A DNA stretch of 64,000 bases from Dietzia sp. NCCP-2495 (lineage in GTDB: Bacteria; Actinomycetota; Actinomycetes; Mycobacteriales; Mycobacteriaceae), in assembly GCF_026011735.1 (NCBI RefSeq), contig NZ_BRVN01000003.1, forward strand, positions 1 through 64,000, given 5' to 3'. Positions within the stretch are counted from its first letter, which is position 1, and each line of letters opens with the position of its first letter. Under the pieces are notes generated by a model that was not told the origin of the DNA, did not search any database, and worked only from the letters and a program-made list of their open reading frames with translations. Below, piece by piece: positions 1 to 8,737 of the stretch. The translations under genes and the position numbers were made by a program.

Positions 1-1331
1 TTGCTCGGTGCGGGCACGCCGTTGACCCGGTCGACCAGGTACTGAACCGTTCCCCCGAGCCCGGTGAGCATGGGGGCGGCGTGGTTGAGGACCATCCCCG
101 GCGCGACCGGCGGAGTGTGGTCGATGACCATGTTCACCGTCGCGCCCTTCGCGCACCAGTCGCGACCGAGCTGCTGGGACTGCGGTCCGGGCACCACGTC
201 GTCGTTCACGGGCGAGAGGATCTGGACCGGCGTGGTGGGCGTGAGGGTGCCCACCCGCTGGCGCTCGAGGAACGCCAGGATTTCTGGGTTCCGCAGCGCG
301 AGCTCGGTGGCCGACTCTCCCGTGACGGTGTATTGGTTCGTGTTCTGCATGAAGAACTGGACTGCCGACTCGCCGATGCACTGGTCTGAAGTGAGCTGGA
401 GCAATCTCTTCCCTTGCTCGTTGAGGTGCGGCTCCATCAGCTCGCCGAACTCGGGGTAGCTCACGATGAGGCTGTTGAGGGCGTAGCCGATCACCCCGGC
501 GATCGCCGATCCGTCGGCTTGCCCGAGCGTGGCCAGCAGATCGGCCGGCGGCGAACCGGCTACTGTGCCGACGAGGTTGACGTCCGGTGCGTACTGAGGC
601 TGCAGTTCCGCGGCGGCGGCGACGGCGCCACCACCTTGCGAGTAGCCGACCATGACGGTGCGGGGGTCGGGGCCGATATCGGCTCCGGGGACGTCCGAGG
701 CCGCGCGAGCGAGGTCGAGCACCGCGTGCGCCTGAGACTCGCGATTGACGTACGTGTGGATGCCGGGCGTGCCGAGACCCTCGTAGTCGGTCATCGCCAC
801 GGCGAATCCCCGGTCGAGTAGGGCGTATGCCTGGATGAGCTCGTAGCCGAAGCCGACGCCGGGCGGATCCGTGCGCACGTTCGCCAGGTTCTGGAACGTC
901 TTGGAAGGAGCGCAGTGGTCCGCCTGGCCCTGCGTTCCCGGTGCCACCACCGCGAGTGGTCGCGTTCCCGGTCCGGTCCACGGCGTGCGCGGCTGGAGGT
1001 AGGCGCCGGTCACGGCGATCTCCTGGCCGCGTGACCCGATCGAGGTATACATGATCCGTTGCGCGTCGGTCGACAGTGCGCCGGCGCCGTCCGAGAGGTG
1101 CTCGGCTCCTGGGATCGGCGGGATCGCCCCGGCCAGAGGGAACGGCTGCGTCTTGACGAAGGTCCCTGGACCGTCAGGCAGGTCGGTCGGCGGCTGGTAG
1201 AAGGCCGGGGCCGGGTCGTTGGACGAGCCCTGGGCCACGGCGACCGGAGCAGCGACGGCACCCCCGGCAATCGTGGTGGCTATGGCTGCAGCGACTGCGG
1301 CTGTGCGCATCGCGGTCTTGCGAAGTAACAC
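1..1331 (-). CDS. Secreted lipase (LIP family), 3' end outside window
   Basis: Probable exported triacylglycerol/ester lipase of the secretory-lipase (LIP) alpha/beta-hydrolase family common in mycolate actinomycetes. The reading frame runs from a GTG at 1331 (preceded by a G-rich Shine-Dalgarno) off the left window edge, so the C-terminus is missing. An in-frame ATG lies at 1310. The N-terminus (LLRKTAMRTAAV...) has a basic start, an Ala-rich core and an AVAQG cleavage region, which looks like a signal peptide. Further on there are an AVVAPGTQG strand, the nucleophile elbow VGYSQGGG (GxSxG) and NDDVVPG near the catalytic Asp position. The conserved order supports the family. The substrate is not deducible. 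It is separated from the pilus operon by a hairpin and a palindrome. Confidence 0.88.
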   Translation of the reverse strand, partial: MLLRKTAMRTAAVAAAIATTIAGGAVAAPVAVAQGSSNDPAPAFYQPPTDLPDGPGTFVKTQPFPLAGAIPPIPGAEHLSDGAGALSTDAQRIMYTSIGSRGQEIAVTGAYLQPRTPWTGPGTRPLAVVAPGTQGQADHCAPSKTFQNLANVRTDPPGVGFGYELIQAYALLDRGFAVAMTDYEGLGTPGIHTYVNRESQAHAVLDLARAASDVPGADIGPDPRTVMVGYSQGGGAVAAAAELQPQYAPDVNLVGTVAGSPPADLLATLGQADGSAIAGVIGYALNSLIVSYPEFGELMEPHLNEQGKRLLQLTSDQCIGESAVQFFMQNTNQYTVTGESATELALRNPEILAFLERQRVGTLTPTTPVQILSPVNDDVVPGPQSQQLGRDWCAKGATVNMVIDHTPPVAPGMVLNHAAPMLTGLGGTVQYLVDRVNGVPAPS

Positions 1332-1444
1332 GGTCCCCCCGGACTGAAGTGGTGTGAATCACGAGCTAAGAGGAGTCTAAGCGAACAAGTTCCAGTAGTT
1401 CACAACCACCGTTGACACGTGTTCTCCGGCAGTAGGTGTGACGG

Positions 1445-1458
1445 TTACTTATAAGTAA
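1445..1458. promoter_or_regulatory. 14-bp perfect palindrome upstream of the lipase gene
   Basis: TTACTTATAAGTAA reads the same on both strands and is strikingly AT-rich for this DNA. It lies about 114 bp upstream of the lipase GTG and could be an operator or part of an AT-rich promoter. The assignment is inference only. Confidence 0.35.
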
Positions 1459-1471
1459 GCTCCGTGTGCGT

Positions 1472-1496
1472 GCCAGGTCGTCTGACGATGCCTGGC
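1472..1496 (-). terminator. Hairpin after the prepilin peptidase gene
   Basis: GCCAGG plus TCGT pairs with ACGA plus CCTGGC around a CTG loop, with a 2-nt bulge. It starts 23 nt beyond the prepilin peptidase stop, at the end of the pilus operon. No U-tract follows, so it is a possible terminator or mRNA-stabilising hairpin. Confidence 0.4.
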
Positions 1497-1518
1497 GACC
1501 CGGATCGTCTGACGGATC

Positions 1519-2169
1519 TCAGACCACCCCGCCGGATCGCACCGCGACATAGCCGGCACCGAGCACCGCGCCGATCACCATGGCCGGACCGAAGGCGATC
1601 CCGCTCGTGACGTCGACCCGCCGCGCGGCCAGCAGTACCAGCGCCACGGCGGCGTTGAGGACGAACGCGGCCAACGTGCCCGCCAGCACCGCGGGCCAGC
1701 CCACCCAGCCGAGGAACGCGCCCAGCAGCCCGGACAGTTTGACGTCGCCCAGCCCCAACCCGGACGGGTTGATCAGCGCGAGGAGGAAGTAGAAGGCCAG
1801 CAGCACGGCGGCAGCGGCGGCGGCCCGGCCGAGAGGGCCCCATTCGCCCGAGACCGCAGCCGCCACGAGCAGCCCGCCGAACACCACCGGATACATCGGC
1901 AGCACGATCGCGTCCGGCAGTCGGAACACAGCCAGATCGATGGTCACCAACAATGCGCAGGCCACGGCGAGCGCGGCGAACGTCACGAGATCGGCCCAGC
2001 CACTCGCGAGGTAGGCGGCTCCGAAGCCGCCGCCGGCGGCGAGCGCCACGTGGAGTCCGCTGCGCAGCCACCGCGAGTCGGACCCGGCGAGTCCGCGCGC
2101 CCACCGGCCGAGTGCGGCGGCGGTGAGTGCGCACACCGCGGCCACGACGCAGGTGATCACGAACTGCAT
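1519..2169 (-). CDS. tadV: Prepilin peptidase, A24 family (TadV/CpaA)
   Basis: A 216-residue, almost entirely hydrophobic membrane aspartic protease that cleaves, and in some family members methylates, type IV/Flp prepilins. The two catalytic aspartates are visible at D78 (VTIDLAVFRLPD) and at D142 in the family signature GLGLGDVKL. It lacks the long N-terminal zinc-binding methylase domain of PilD, as expected for the short TadV/CpaA subclass. It is the last gene of the minus-strand tad operon, downstream of tadC. Its expected substrates are the Flp pilin at 9225-9455 and the TadE-like pseudopilins. Confidence 0.88.
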   Translation of the reverse strand: MQFVITCVVAAVCALTAAALGRWARGLAGSDSRWLRSGLHVALAAGGGFGAAYLASGWADLVTFAALAVACALLVTIDLAVFRLPDAIVLPMYPVVFGGLLVAAAVSGEWGPLGRAAAAAAVLLAFYFLLALINPSGLGLGDVKLSGLLGAFLGWVGWPAVLAGTLAAFVLNAAVALVLLAARRVDVTSGIAFGPAMVIGAVLGAGYVAVRSGGVV

Positions 2170-2227
2170 GAACAGATCAGATCACGGGGGCGGGCACCGC
2201 AGGTGCGCGTGGGCCGCGCGCGACCGA

Positions 2228-3133
2228 TCACGAGAACGCCTCCATCATGTTGAGCACGGTCGGCCCGAGCAGCACGATGAACAGGACGGGCAGGATGCAC
2301 ACCAGGAGGGGGAAGATCACCTTGACCGGCACCTGCTGCGCCTTCTCCTCGGCACGCTGGCGGCGCTTCACCCGCATTTCGGAGGCCTGCGTGCGCAGCA
2401 CGTCGGCGACGGAGATGCCGTAGGCGTCGGCCTGGATGATCGCGCGGACGAACCGGCGGAGGTCAGGAACATCGGTGCGCAGGGCGAGTGCCTCGTAGGC
2501 GTTCCGGCGCAGCTGCCCCACCTGGATCTCCTGGAGTGTCCGCACCAGTTCCCGGGCGAGCGGTCCGGTGCCGTTGCGTCCGGCGCGGGCCATGGCGGAG
2601 TCGAAGCCGAGCCCGGCCTCGACGGCGATGGTCATCTGGTCGAGGGTGTCGGCGAGTTCGAGTGCGATCTCCTCGTTGCGCTCCTGGCTTCGGCTCGTGA
2701 GCAGCAGTTCGGGCAGGAAGTAGCAGACCACCGCGGTGCCCAGGACCAGGAGGAACAACAGCGGTGACGGCTCGGCGCGGACCAGCATCAGCCCCAGCAG
2801 CACGACGAGCAGGGGCAGCGCCAGCTTGGCCACCAGCATTCGTTCGAGTGACCATCCCTGCGGGCGGCCGGCGCGGATGGTGAGACGCTGCAGCCGGCGG
2901 ATCGTGCGGTCAGGGGTGAGACGCCGCGCGAACTCGAAGAGGCGGCTGCGGGTGTCGTCGTCGTCGATCCCTTCCAGCCCGGTGATGGGCGCGGCGTAGC
3001 CCTCGTCGATCCCGCGCCGCAGGTTCACGATGGTGCGCGTCCGGACGCTGCCCTGGCCCGCGAGCACGGTGAAGGCCAGCAGGAACAGCGAGGAGGCGAG
3101 CACCAGCACGGCGAGCGCGGCGACCAGTGACAT
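2228..3133 (-). CDS. tadC: Tad pilus inner-membrane platform protein TadC
   Basis: Type II secretion F-domain (GspF) membrane protein, the platform partner of TadB in the Flp pilus machine. There is a hydrophobic N-terminus (LVAALAVLVLASSLF), a cytoplasmic stretch, paired membrane helices around residues 115-150, the T2SSF domain with EAGLGFDSAM and a C-terminal hydrophobic segment. Two ATGs compete. The one at 3142 abuts the AAAGGA ribosome-binding site too closely, while the ATG at 3133 sits 8 nt from it and is chosen (301 aa). It lies between tadB and the peptidase gene in the operon. Confidence 0.87.
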   Translation of the reverse strand: MSLVAALAVLVLASSLFLLAFTVLAGQGSVRTRTIVNLRRGIDEGYAAPITGLEGIDDDDTRSRLFEFARRLTPDRTIRRLQRLTIRAGRPQGWSLERMLVAKLALPLLVVLLGLMLVRAEPSPLLFLLVLGTAVVCYFLPELLLTSRSQERNEEIALELADTLDQMTIAVEAGLGFDSAMARAGRNGTGPLARELVRTLQEIQVGQLRRNAYEALALRTDVPDLRRFVRAIIQADAYGISVADVLRTQASEMRVKRRQRAEEKAQQVPVKVIFPLLVCILPVLFIVLLGPTVLNMMEAFS

Positions 3134-3154
3134 CGCGGGCATCCTTTCGGGAGG

Positions 3155-3193
3155 GGTGGTGACGGCGGGTGGTGATGGCGGGTGGTGACGGCG
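3155..3193. repeat. Three tandem 13-bp repeats between tadB and tadC
   Basis: Units GGTGGTGACGGCG, GGTGGTGATGGCG and GGTGGTGACGGCG lie head to tail at 3155-3167, 3168-3180 and 3181-3193, just upstream of the tadC ribosome-binding site. No function can be read from them. They could be a length-variable spacer. Confidence 0.8.
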
Positions 3194-3229
3194 GCGACCG
3201 TTCCGGACGGATGTGCGGACCGGGGAGGA

Positions 3230-4180
3230 TCAGAACCTGATCCGCACGACCCTGCTCAGCCAGAACCCGCCCACGGTGAGCATGACGAGCCCGGCGGCGA
3301 TCATTCCCCAGCCGAGCGGGCTCTCGGTCAGCGTGAGGATGTACGACGGGTTGGAGACGAACAGGAAGCCGCCGATGCCGAACGGCAGCGCCATGAGCAC
3401 GTAGGCGGACAGCTTGCCCTCCGCGGCCAGTGCGGCGACCTGCCGCCGGATCTGGTTGCGTTCGCGGATCGTGTGGCCGACGCCGTCGAGGACCTCGGCG
3501 AGGTTGCCGCCGACCTCACGGTTGATGGCGATGGCCTGGGTCACCCACACGAAATCCTGGCTGCCCATCCGGCGGGCCGTCTCCTCCAGGGCGGGGGCGA
3601 GGTCGCGGCCGACGCGGGTCTCGTTGATGATCCGCGCGAACTCCTCGGAAGTGGGCTGTTCGGCTTCGCGGGCGACGGAGGCGAGCGCCTGCAGGAGACT
3701 GTGTCCGGCGCGCAGGCTCGAGGCCATGAGCTGGAGCGAGTCGTCGAGCTGGTCGGCGAAGGCGGCGCGGCGGCGCGCGGCCAGGACCTGGAGCAACGTG
3801 TAGGCGCCCAGGGGCGCCAGAAGTGCCAGGAGGAGGCCGAACAGGGGGCCGGACAGGACCAGGCCGAGGGCGAAGGCGACGAGGGTGGCGACGACGACGA
3901 GGAAGACATAGTCCTGGAGCCGCATGCGGACACCCGCGCGTTCGAGCCGTTCGGTCCCGGTGGAGGCGGTCTCCCTCCGGCTGAGCAGCGAGCCGATCGC
4001 TTCGGTGGCAGCCGTCGCGGCGCGGCTCACGGGGCCGGGGTCGTCGCCGAGGCCCGGTCGTCGGCGGTCGCGGGGGACCCGCCCCGGCGCGGGGGAGGTC
4101 GCCAGATAGGCGCCGATCAGTGCGGCGAGGAGGAGCGCGGCGATCCCGAGGCCGGCCGGGGAGAGCAGGGTGTGGCTCAT
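3230..4180 (-). CDS. tadB: Tad pilus inner-membrane platform protein TadB
   Basis: A 316-residue GspF-type membrane protein that partners TadC to form the pilus assembly platform acted on by the TadA ATPase. It has an N-terminal membrane helix (AGLGIAALLLAALIGAYLA), a central helical hairpin (LVVVATLVAFALGLVL...), the T2SSF domain with the SSLRAGHSLLQAL segment and terminal membrane helices. The start codon overlaps the tadA stop by 4 nt (ATGA at 4177-4180), implying translational coupling. It is somewhat longer at the N-terminus than TadC, as is usual. Confidence 0.88.
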   Translation of the reverse strand: MSHTLLSPAGLGIAALLLAALIGAYLATSPAPGRVPRDRRRPGLGDDPGPVSRAATAATEAIGSLLSRRETASTGTERLERAGVRMRLQDYVFLVVVATLVAFALGLVLSGPLFGLLLALLAPLGAYTLLQVLAARRRAAFADQLDDSLQLMASSLRAGHSLLQALASVAREAEQPTSEEFARIINETRVGRDLAPALEETARRMGSQDFVWVTQAIAINREVGGNLAEVLDGVGHTIRERNQIRRQVAALAAEGKLSAYVLMALPFGIGGFLFVSNPSYILTLTESPLGWGMIAAGLVMLTVGGFWLSRVVRIRF

Positions 4181-5751
4181 CGGATGGTCCCGGGGTTCTC
4201 GGTGGTGGCGCCGAAGACGCGGGGCGAGAGGGTGATGCCGAGTTCGGCGAAGCGGTCGGTGAAACGTGGACGTACGCCGGTGGCCAGGGGTTTTCCGAGG
4301 AACTTGCCGTCCGGGCCGATGCCGGCGGCATAGTCGAAGAGGAAGGCGTCCTGCAGGGTGACGGTCTGCCCCTCCATGCCCTGGACCTCGGTCACGGCGG
4401 TGACCCGGCGGGTGCCGTCGCGCAGGCGGGTGAGCTGGACGATCACGTCCACGGCGGAGGCGATCTGCTCGCGGATGGCGCGCAGGGGCAGGTCCATTCC
4501 GGCCATGAGGACCAGGGTCTCCAGGCGGGCGATGGCGTCACGGGGCGAGTTGGCGTGCACGGTCGACAGTGACCCGTCGTGGCCGGTGTTCATCGCCTGC
4601 AGCATGTCGAGAGTCTCGCCGCCGCGGACCTCACCCACCACGATGCGATCCGGTCGCATACGCAGGGAGTTGCGGACGAGGTCGCGGATGCTGATCTCTC
4701 CCCGACCCTCGATGTTGGCGGGGCGCGACTCGAGGCGCACCACGTGGTCCTGCTGGAGCTGGAGCTCGACGGCGTCCTCGATCGTGACGATGCGCTCGGA
4801 TTCGGGGATGAAGGAGGACAGCACATTGAGCAGGGTCGTCTTACCGGTGCCGGTGCCGCCGGAGACGATGATGTTGAGGCGGGCCTCGACGCAGGCCTGG
4901 AGGAGTTCGGCCATCTCGGGGGTCAGCGTCCCGAACCGGATGAGATCGTGGACCTTGAACGGGTCGCGCGAGAACTTCCGGATGGTCAGGGACGAGCCGT
5001 TGACGGCCAACGGGGGGATCACGGCGTTGACGCGGGACCCGTCGGCCAACCGCGCGTCGACCAGCGGGGAGGACTCGTCGACGCGTCGGCCGATGCGGGA
5101 GACGATCCGCTCGATGACCTGCCGGAGGTGCTCCTCGGAGGCGAAGCGTTCGCGACTCCGGGTGATCCGGCCGCCGCGCTCGACGTAGATCATGTCGGGA
5201 CCGTTGACCATGATCTCTGTGACCTCGGGGTCGTCGAGGAGTTTCTCCAGCGGGCCGTGCCCCAGGACGTCTGCCTGCACGTCGGAGATGAGGCGCTGAC
5301 GCTGCTCGAGGGTCAGGGGAACGGTCTCGGCCTCCACCACCTTGTTGAGCTCGGACCGCACCAGGGCGTGAAGCTGGTCCTCGGTGAGTGAAGGGTTGTT
5401 CAGGCGTGAACCCAGCCGCTCGAACAGTGCATCCGCGGCGCGGTCCTTGAGACCGGACAGGGCGTCGACGGCGACCTCGTCGACGTCCGTGGGTGCGGCG
5501 CCTGATCGCGCGGACTCGGCGGTGGGTGTGGTCGTTCCGGGAGAAGCCGTGCCGTTATCCGTCGTCGCGGGGTGCGTCATGACGGCCGGGCCCGGCGTGG
5601 TCTGGCCCGGAGTGGACGGTCGCGCAGTGGTCGGGTGCGCGGTGGTCGGGGTGGCGAGCACAGCCGTCGGCGTGTTGGCCATGGATCCTGCGTCGGGGAC
5701 GGTGGGGTCGGTGGCGCCGCGGGCGGCGCGGAGACGGTCGGACAGGCTCAT
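4177..5751 (-). CDS. tadA: Tad pilus assembly ATPase TadA (CpaF)
   Basis: Cytoplasmic secretion ATPase of the GspE/VirB11 superfamily that powers Flp pilus polymerisation. The 524-residue protein carries a Walker A GGTGTGKTT near residue 298, a Walker B region (RIVVGEVRGGETLDML) and the His-box-like TGHDGSLSTVHANS. About 115 N-terminal residues are low-complexity Thr/Pro/Ala-rich sequence, an extension not needed for catalysis. The ribosome-binding site GAGGAAAG precedes the ATG. Its stop overlaps the tadB start and its start overlaps the cpaE stop, each by 4 nt. Confidence 0.92.
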   Translation of the reverse strand: MSLSDRLRAARGATDPTVPDAGSMANTPTAVLATPTTAHPTTARPSTPGQTTPGPAVMTHPATTDNGTASPGTTTPTAESARSGAAPTDVDEVAVDALSGLKDRAADALFERLGSRLNNPSLTEDQLHALVRSELNKVVEAETVPLTLEQRQRLISDVQADVLGHGPLEKLLDDPEVTEIMVNGPDMIYVERGGRITRSRERFASEEHLRQVIERIVSRIGRRVDESSPLVDARLADGSRVNAVIPPLAVNGSSLTIRKFSRDPFKVHDLIRFGTLTPEMAELLQACVEARLNIIVSGGTGTGKTTLLNVLSSFIPESERIVTIEDAVELQLQQDHVVRLESRPANIEGRGEISIRDLVRNSLRMRPDRIVVGEVRGGETLDMLQAMNTGHDGSLSTVHANSPRDAIARLETLVLMAGMDLPLRAIREQIASAVDVIVQLTRLRDGTRRVTAVTEVQGMEGQTVTLQDAFLFDYAAGIGPDGKFLGKPLATGVRPRFTDRFAELGITLSPRVFGATTENPGTIR

Positions 5752-7088
5752 TTCTTTCCTCTGGTCTTACGCAGGCGGTGGCGGCCGCCGAGAAATGCCG
5801 AGCTGATCGGGCCACGGGCGGCAGTGGTACCCGGGGCGCCGCCTGGACCGGAGGCACCGCCCGGACCCGGTGCACCGTTACGGCCGGAGACACCGCCCGG
5901 ACCCGAGACTCCGTTGGCTGCGACGGGACGAGTCGGCGTCGGGGAGAAGCGGGTGACCAAGGCACGCAGCTGCTTGGTCAGCGGGTCGCGGGTGTCGCTC
6001 TGCAGGAGCGGAACGCCCTGGTTGGTGGCGATCGTGGCCGCCCGACTCCGCGGCAGGACCATGTCGACGCGGGTGTCGATGGTCGCCTCAACGTCCGCCT
6101 TGGTCAGGCCGCTGTGACTGTCGGCGAAGTTGACCAGCACGTGGCGTCTGTCCAGGGCGATGCCGAGATCCCTGAGAACGGCCAGTTCCTTGCGAAGGCC
6201 GCGGACACCGGGGACGTCGAGGCTCGTCATGAGGATCAGCTCGTCGGTCTGATCGATCGCCGCCAACGCGTGGTCGTCGAGCCCGGGCGCCGTGTCCACC
6301 ACGACGTACCGGAACTCGGAGGCCAGGGTCTTGAGGAGCGTGGCGACATCGGCGGAGGTGACGGAGTCCGCGTCGGCCGGCGAGGAGGGGCCGCACACGG
6401 CGTAGAGGCCGGTCTCGTGCTGGCTGAGGAACGTCTTGAGGACCATCGAGTCCTGAACGGCGGGCCCTCGGACAACGTCGAGCAGGGTGTACTCGGGATC
6501 GAGGTTGAGCGCGGTGGCCACGTCGCCGAACTGCACATCCAGGTCCACCAGCACTGTGGAGTGCGGTGCGGAGCGGGCGAGTCCCACGGCGAGGTTCGAG
6601 GCGACGGTGGTCTTTCCGACCCCGCCCTTGGGGGAGACGACGCTGATCACGCGGCCCCGACCGTCGGTGTTCCCGGTGGTCGCGGGGTCACCCGGCCCCG
6701 CTTGCGAGATCGATCGCGAGAGCTCGAGCGCACGATGGAGCGCTGTGCCGAGTTCTTGCTGGTCGGAATCGGTGTGGACCACGTCACAGGCCCCGGCGCG
6801 CAGGGCGGCGAGCGCCAGCGAGTCCGGCTGGATGCTCACCAGGACGACGGAGATCCAGGGGCATTCGCTGTGCAGCCGCCACGTCAGTTCGAGAGCATCG
6901 GCCTGGCCCGGGGCGGTGTCGATCACCACGATCTCGGGGATCGGCATGCCCGAGCCGAGCTGCTGGAAGAGCTGCGAGGGGCCGGTGGGCAGGGGCTGCC
7001 CGGCGATGACCGCGATCGATTCTCCGATCGCGTCGGCGACGCGGACGCGGAGGGCGGGGGAATCCGAGGCTACGAGGATGCGGCTCAT
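5748..7088 (-). CDS. cpaE: Pilus localisation MinD-like ATPase CpaE/TadZ
   Basis: ParA/MinD-superfamily protein that places the Tad machine in the cell. The N-terminal ~120 residues look like an atypical receiver domain (ILVASDSPALRVRVADAIG). The deviant Walker A SPKGGVGKTT lies around residue 152 and a VVVDTAPG switch motif follows. The C-terminal ~40 residues are a Gly/Pro-rich repeat (GPGGVSG, GPGGASG, GPGGAPG) ending in a basic tail, an unusual extension that may act as a flexible tether. It overlaps tadA by 4 nt and abuts cpaB in a TGATG junction. Confidence 0.88.
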   Translation of the reverse strand: MSRILVASDSPALRVRVADAIGESIAVIAGQPLPTGPSQLFQQLGSGMPIPEIVVIDTAPGQADALELTWRLHSECPWISVVLVSIQPDSLALAALRAGACDVVHTDSDQQELGTALHRALELSRSISQAGPGDPATTGNTDGRGRVISVVSPKGGVGKTTVASNLAVGLARSAPHSTVLVDLDVQFGDVATALNLDPEYTLLDVVRGPAVQDSMVLKTFLSQHETGLYAVCGPSSPADADSVTSADVATLLKTLASEFRYVVVDTAPGLDDHALAAIDQTDELILMTSLDVPGVRGLRKELAVLRDLGIALDRRHVLVNFADSHSGLTKADVEATIDTRVDMVLPRSRAATIATNQGVPLLQSDTRDPLTKQLRALVTRFSPTPTRPVAANGVSGPGGVSGRNGAPGPGGASGPGGAPGTTAARGPISSAFLGGRHRLRKTRGKK

Positions 7089-7804
7089 CAGTAGAAGTTC
7101 TCCGAGGTCACGATGCGGGTGCCGTCCTTGGGCGTGGTGGGGTCTTCGATCGAGAGCCAGATCGTTCCGTGCTCGGCTGCGTAGACCACGGTCTCGGCCT
7201 GGGCGGCAGTGAGGGCCATGGTGATGAGCGCGCCGCCCTCGGGCTCCGGCGCGGCATCGGGGTTGCCCGTCCCCTGGGCGGGCTGGGTCGCGCCGAGACC
7301 GCCCTGGACCCTTGTCACCACGATGTTGTGCAACGTCAGGTGGGTCTGATCGCCGAGGGTCACAAAGACACCGACGGTGTCCCGGGGCGTGATGGTGCCG
7401 CCGACGATGCGCTGTGCGTCGAGCGCCACCGTCACCGAGTGGTAGCCCTTCGGGGCGGGGATCCCGCCGAACCGCTCGAGCGACTGCTGGGTGGCGAAAC
7501 GACCGTGGAGGAGCTGCTCCCCGGGCTGCAGGGTGGTCACGGCCACCTCACCTGCGATCTCGGCCAGCGAGCCGACCGGTTCGGGCCCCACGGCGTCGCG
7601 GGGCAGCTGCTCGGTGGTGATCAACTCGGCGATCTCCTCGGCAGGCGTGCCCTGGGAGATCGGTGCGGAGACGACCAGCACCTCGACCGGCTCCATCCCG
7701 GCCATCGCCCGGGAGTCGGCCCCGTTCACGTAGACGATCAGGAGGATGGCGCCGAGCAGGGCCAGGAGGCCGGAGGCCAGACCGGCAATGAGGCGACGAC
7801 TCAT
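7088..7804 (-). CDS. cpaB: Flp pilus assembly protein CpaB/RcpC-like (SAF domain)
   Basis: A 238-residue protein with one N-terminal membrane helix (LIAGLASGLLALLGAILLIVYV) followed by a SAF-like domain: EPVEVLVVSAPISQGTPAEEI and the VTTLQPGEQLLHGRF segment. The RcpC/CpaB domain follows (SVTVALDAQRIVGGTITPRDTVGV). In diderm bacteria RcpC works with the RcpA secretin. No secretin gene accompanies it here, as in other actinobacterial tad loci. Its stop overlaps the cpaE start by one base (TGATG). No strong Shine-Dalgarno is visible before the ATG. Confidence 0.85.
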   Translation of the reverse strand: MSRRLIAGLASGLLALLGAILLIVYVNGADSRAMAGMEPVEVLVVSAPISQGTPAEEIAELITTEQLPRDAVGPEPVGSLAEIAGEVAVTTLQPGEQLLHGRFATQQSLERFGGIPAPKGYHSVTVALDAQRIVGGTITPRDTVGVFVTLGDQTHLTLHNIVVTRVQGGLGATQPAQGTGNPDAAPEPEGGALITMALTAAQAETVVYAAEHGTIWLSIEDPTTPKDGTRIVTSENFY

Positions 7805-7813
7805 GGGAACTCG

Positions 7814-8737
7814 CTAATCGGGTAGTAGGTAGACGGCTGCCGCGCCCAGGTTGGGTGCGCCGGGGCCGTAGTCGAAGTCGGGTTCGGTGTGGTGGATCCG
7901 GGTGAAGTAGCCGCTGATACAGCGGTCGCTTCCTCGGCAGGGTGGATTCCAGCTCTGGCCGGAGAAGTAGTAGCCGGTCACGGTGAAGGCCGCGTAGCCG
8001 TACACGTGATACCAGGCATTGCGGCCGTTTCCGCCCCTGTCGTCGTACAGCGGGAGCAGCACCGATTTGCCACGGATGGCGGTGAGATCGCAGCGCTTGG
8101 GGGTGTTGCCGGGTTCGCTTCCGGCCTGCTCTCCGATGCGGGTGGTGGCGTAGCAGGTCTGGCCCGGATCGGTTTCCAGCCAGCCGAAGCCGCCCGGGAT
8201 CTTCTCGGCGCCCATGTCACAGTCAGGGACGGTGTCGGCGGGCTCGATCACCCGCTCGACCGTCCAGGACGGTAGTCCACCGATGTCCTCGTGGTAGAGG
8301 TGGCAGAGCGAGATGGTCAGCGGCAGGACCGCGGTACCGCCGGTGGGAGCACCCCAACTCGCGCTGGCGCGCACGCTGATCTCGGACTCGTCGATTCCCA
8401 GGACCGGGGCGAACCAGTGCTGCCGAACCGCCGAGTTCTGAACTGTCACACGGCCGGTCCTGGCCGTGGGGAGACTCGCCACTGTGGCGACTGCGTTCCC
8501 GGAGTTACTGTTCGCGGTGGCGAAGGTCTGGGCCGTCGTCCGAGGTGACCCGCACGTGTCGCGTGCACAGTCCTGGGCGATCGCCAGGGCTGCAGCGTCG
8601 GCGCCGGCCTGGAGCTGTTGCTTCTCGGCGTGCATCGCCGCGATGTCGATGGAGATGGCGGCGAATCCCAGGAGCGGAACCATCAGGATCGCGATGATCA
8701 CCGCGACCGCGCCCCGGTCGTCGTTCAACCGAAGCAT
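7814..8737 (-). CDS. TadG-like pilus-associated protein (Tad-domain)
   Basis: A 307-residue protein starting with the TadE/TadG signature DDRGAVAVIIAILMVPLLGFAAISIDIAAMHAEKQQLQAGADAAALA, split here only by reading: a short charged N-terminus, a single membrane helix, then the conserved Gln/Leu/Ala/Asp stretch of the Flp pilus-assembly TadE/G-like family. The remaining ~230 residues are an extracytoplasmic domain with several cysteines and aromatic residues and no recognised fold. AAGGGG precedes the ATG, and the gene overlaps the end of tadE by 13 nt. A minor-pilin or anchoring role is inferred. Confidence 0.82.
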   Translation of the reverse strand: MLRLNDDRGAVAVIIAILMVPLLGFAAISIDIAAMHAEKQQLQAGADAAALAIAQDCARDTCGSPRTTAQTFATANSNSGNAVATVASLPTARTGRVTVQNSAVRQHWFAPVLGIDESEISVRASASWGAPTGGTAVLPLTISLCHLYHEDIGGLPSWTVERVIEPADTVPDCDMGAEKIPGGFGWLETDPGQTCYATTRIGEQAGSEPGNTPKRCDLTAIRGKSVLLPLYDDRGGNGRNAWYHVYGYAAFTVTGYYFSGQSWNPPCRGSDRCISGYFTRIHHTEPDFDYGPGAPNLGAAAVYLLPD

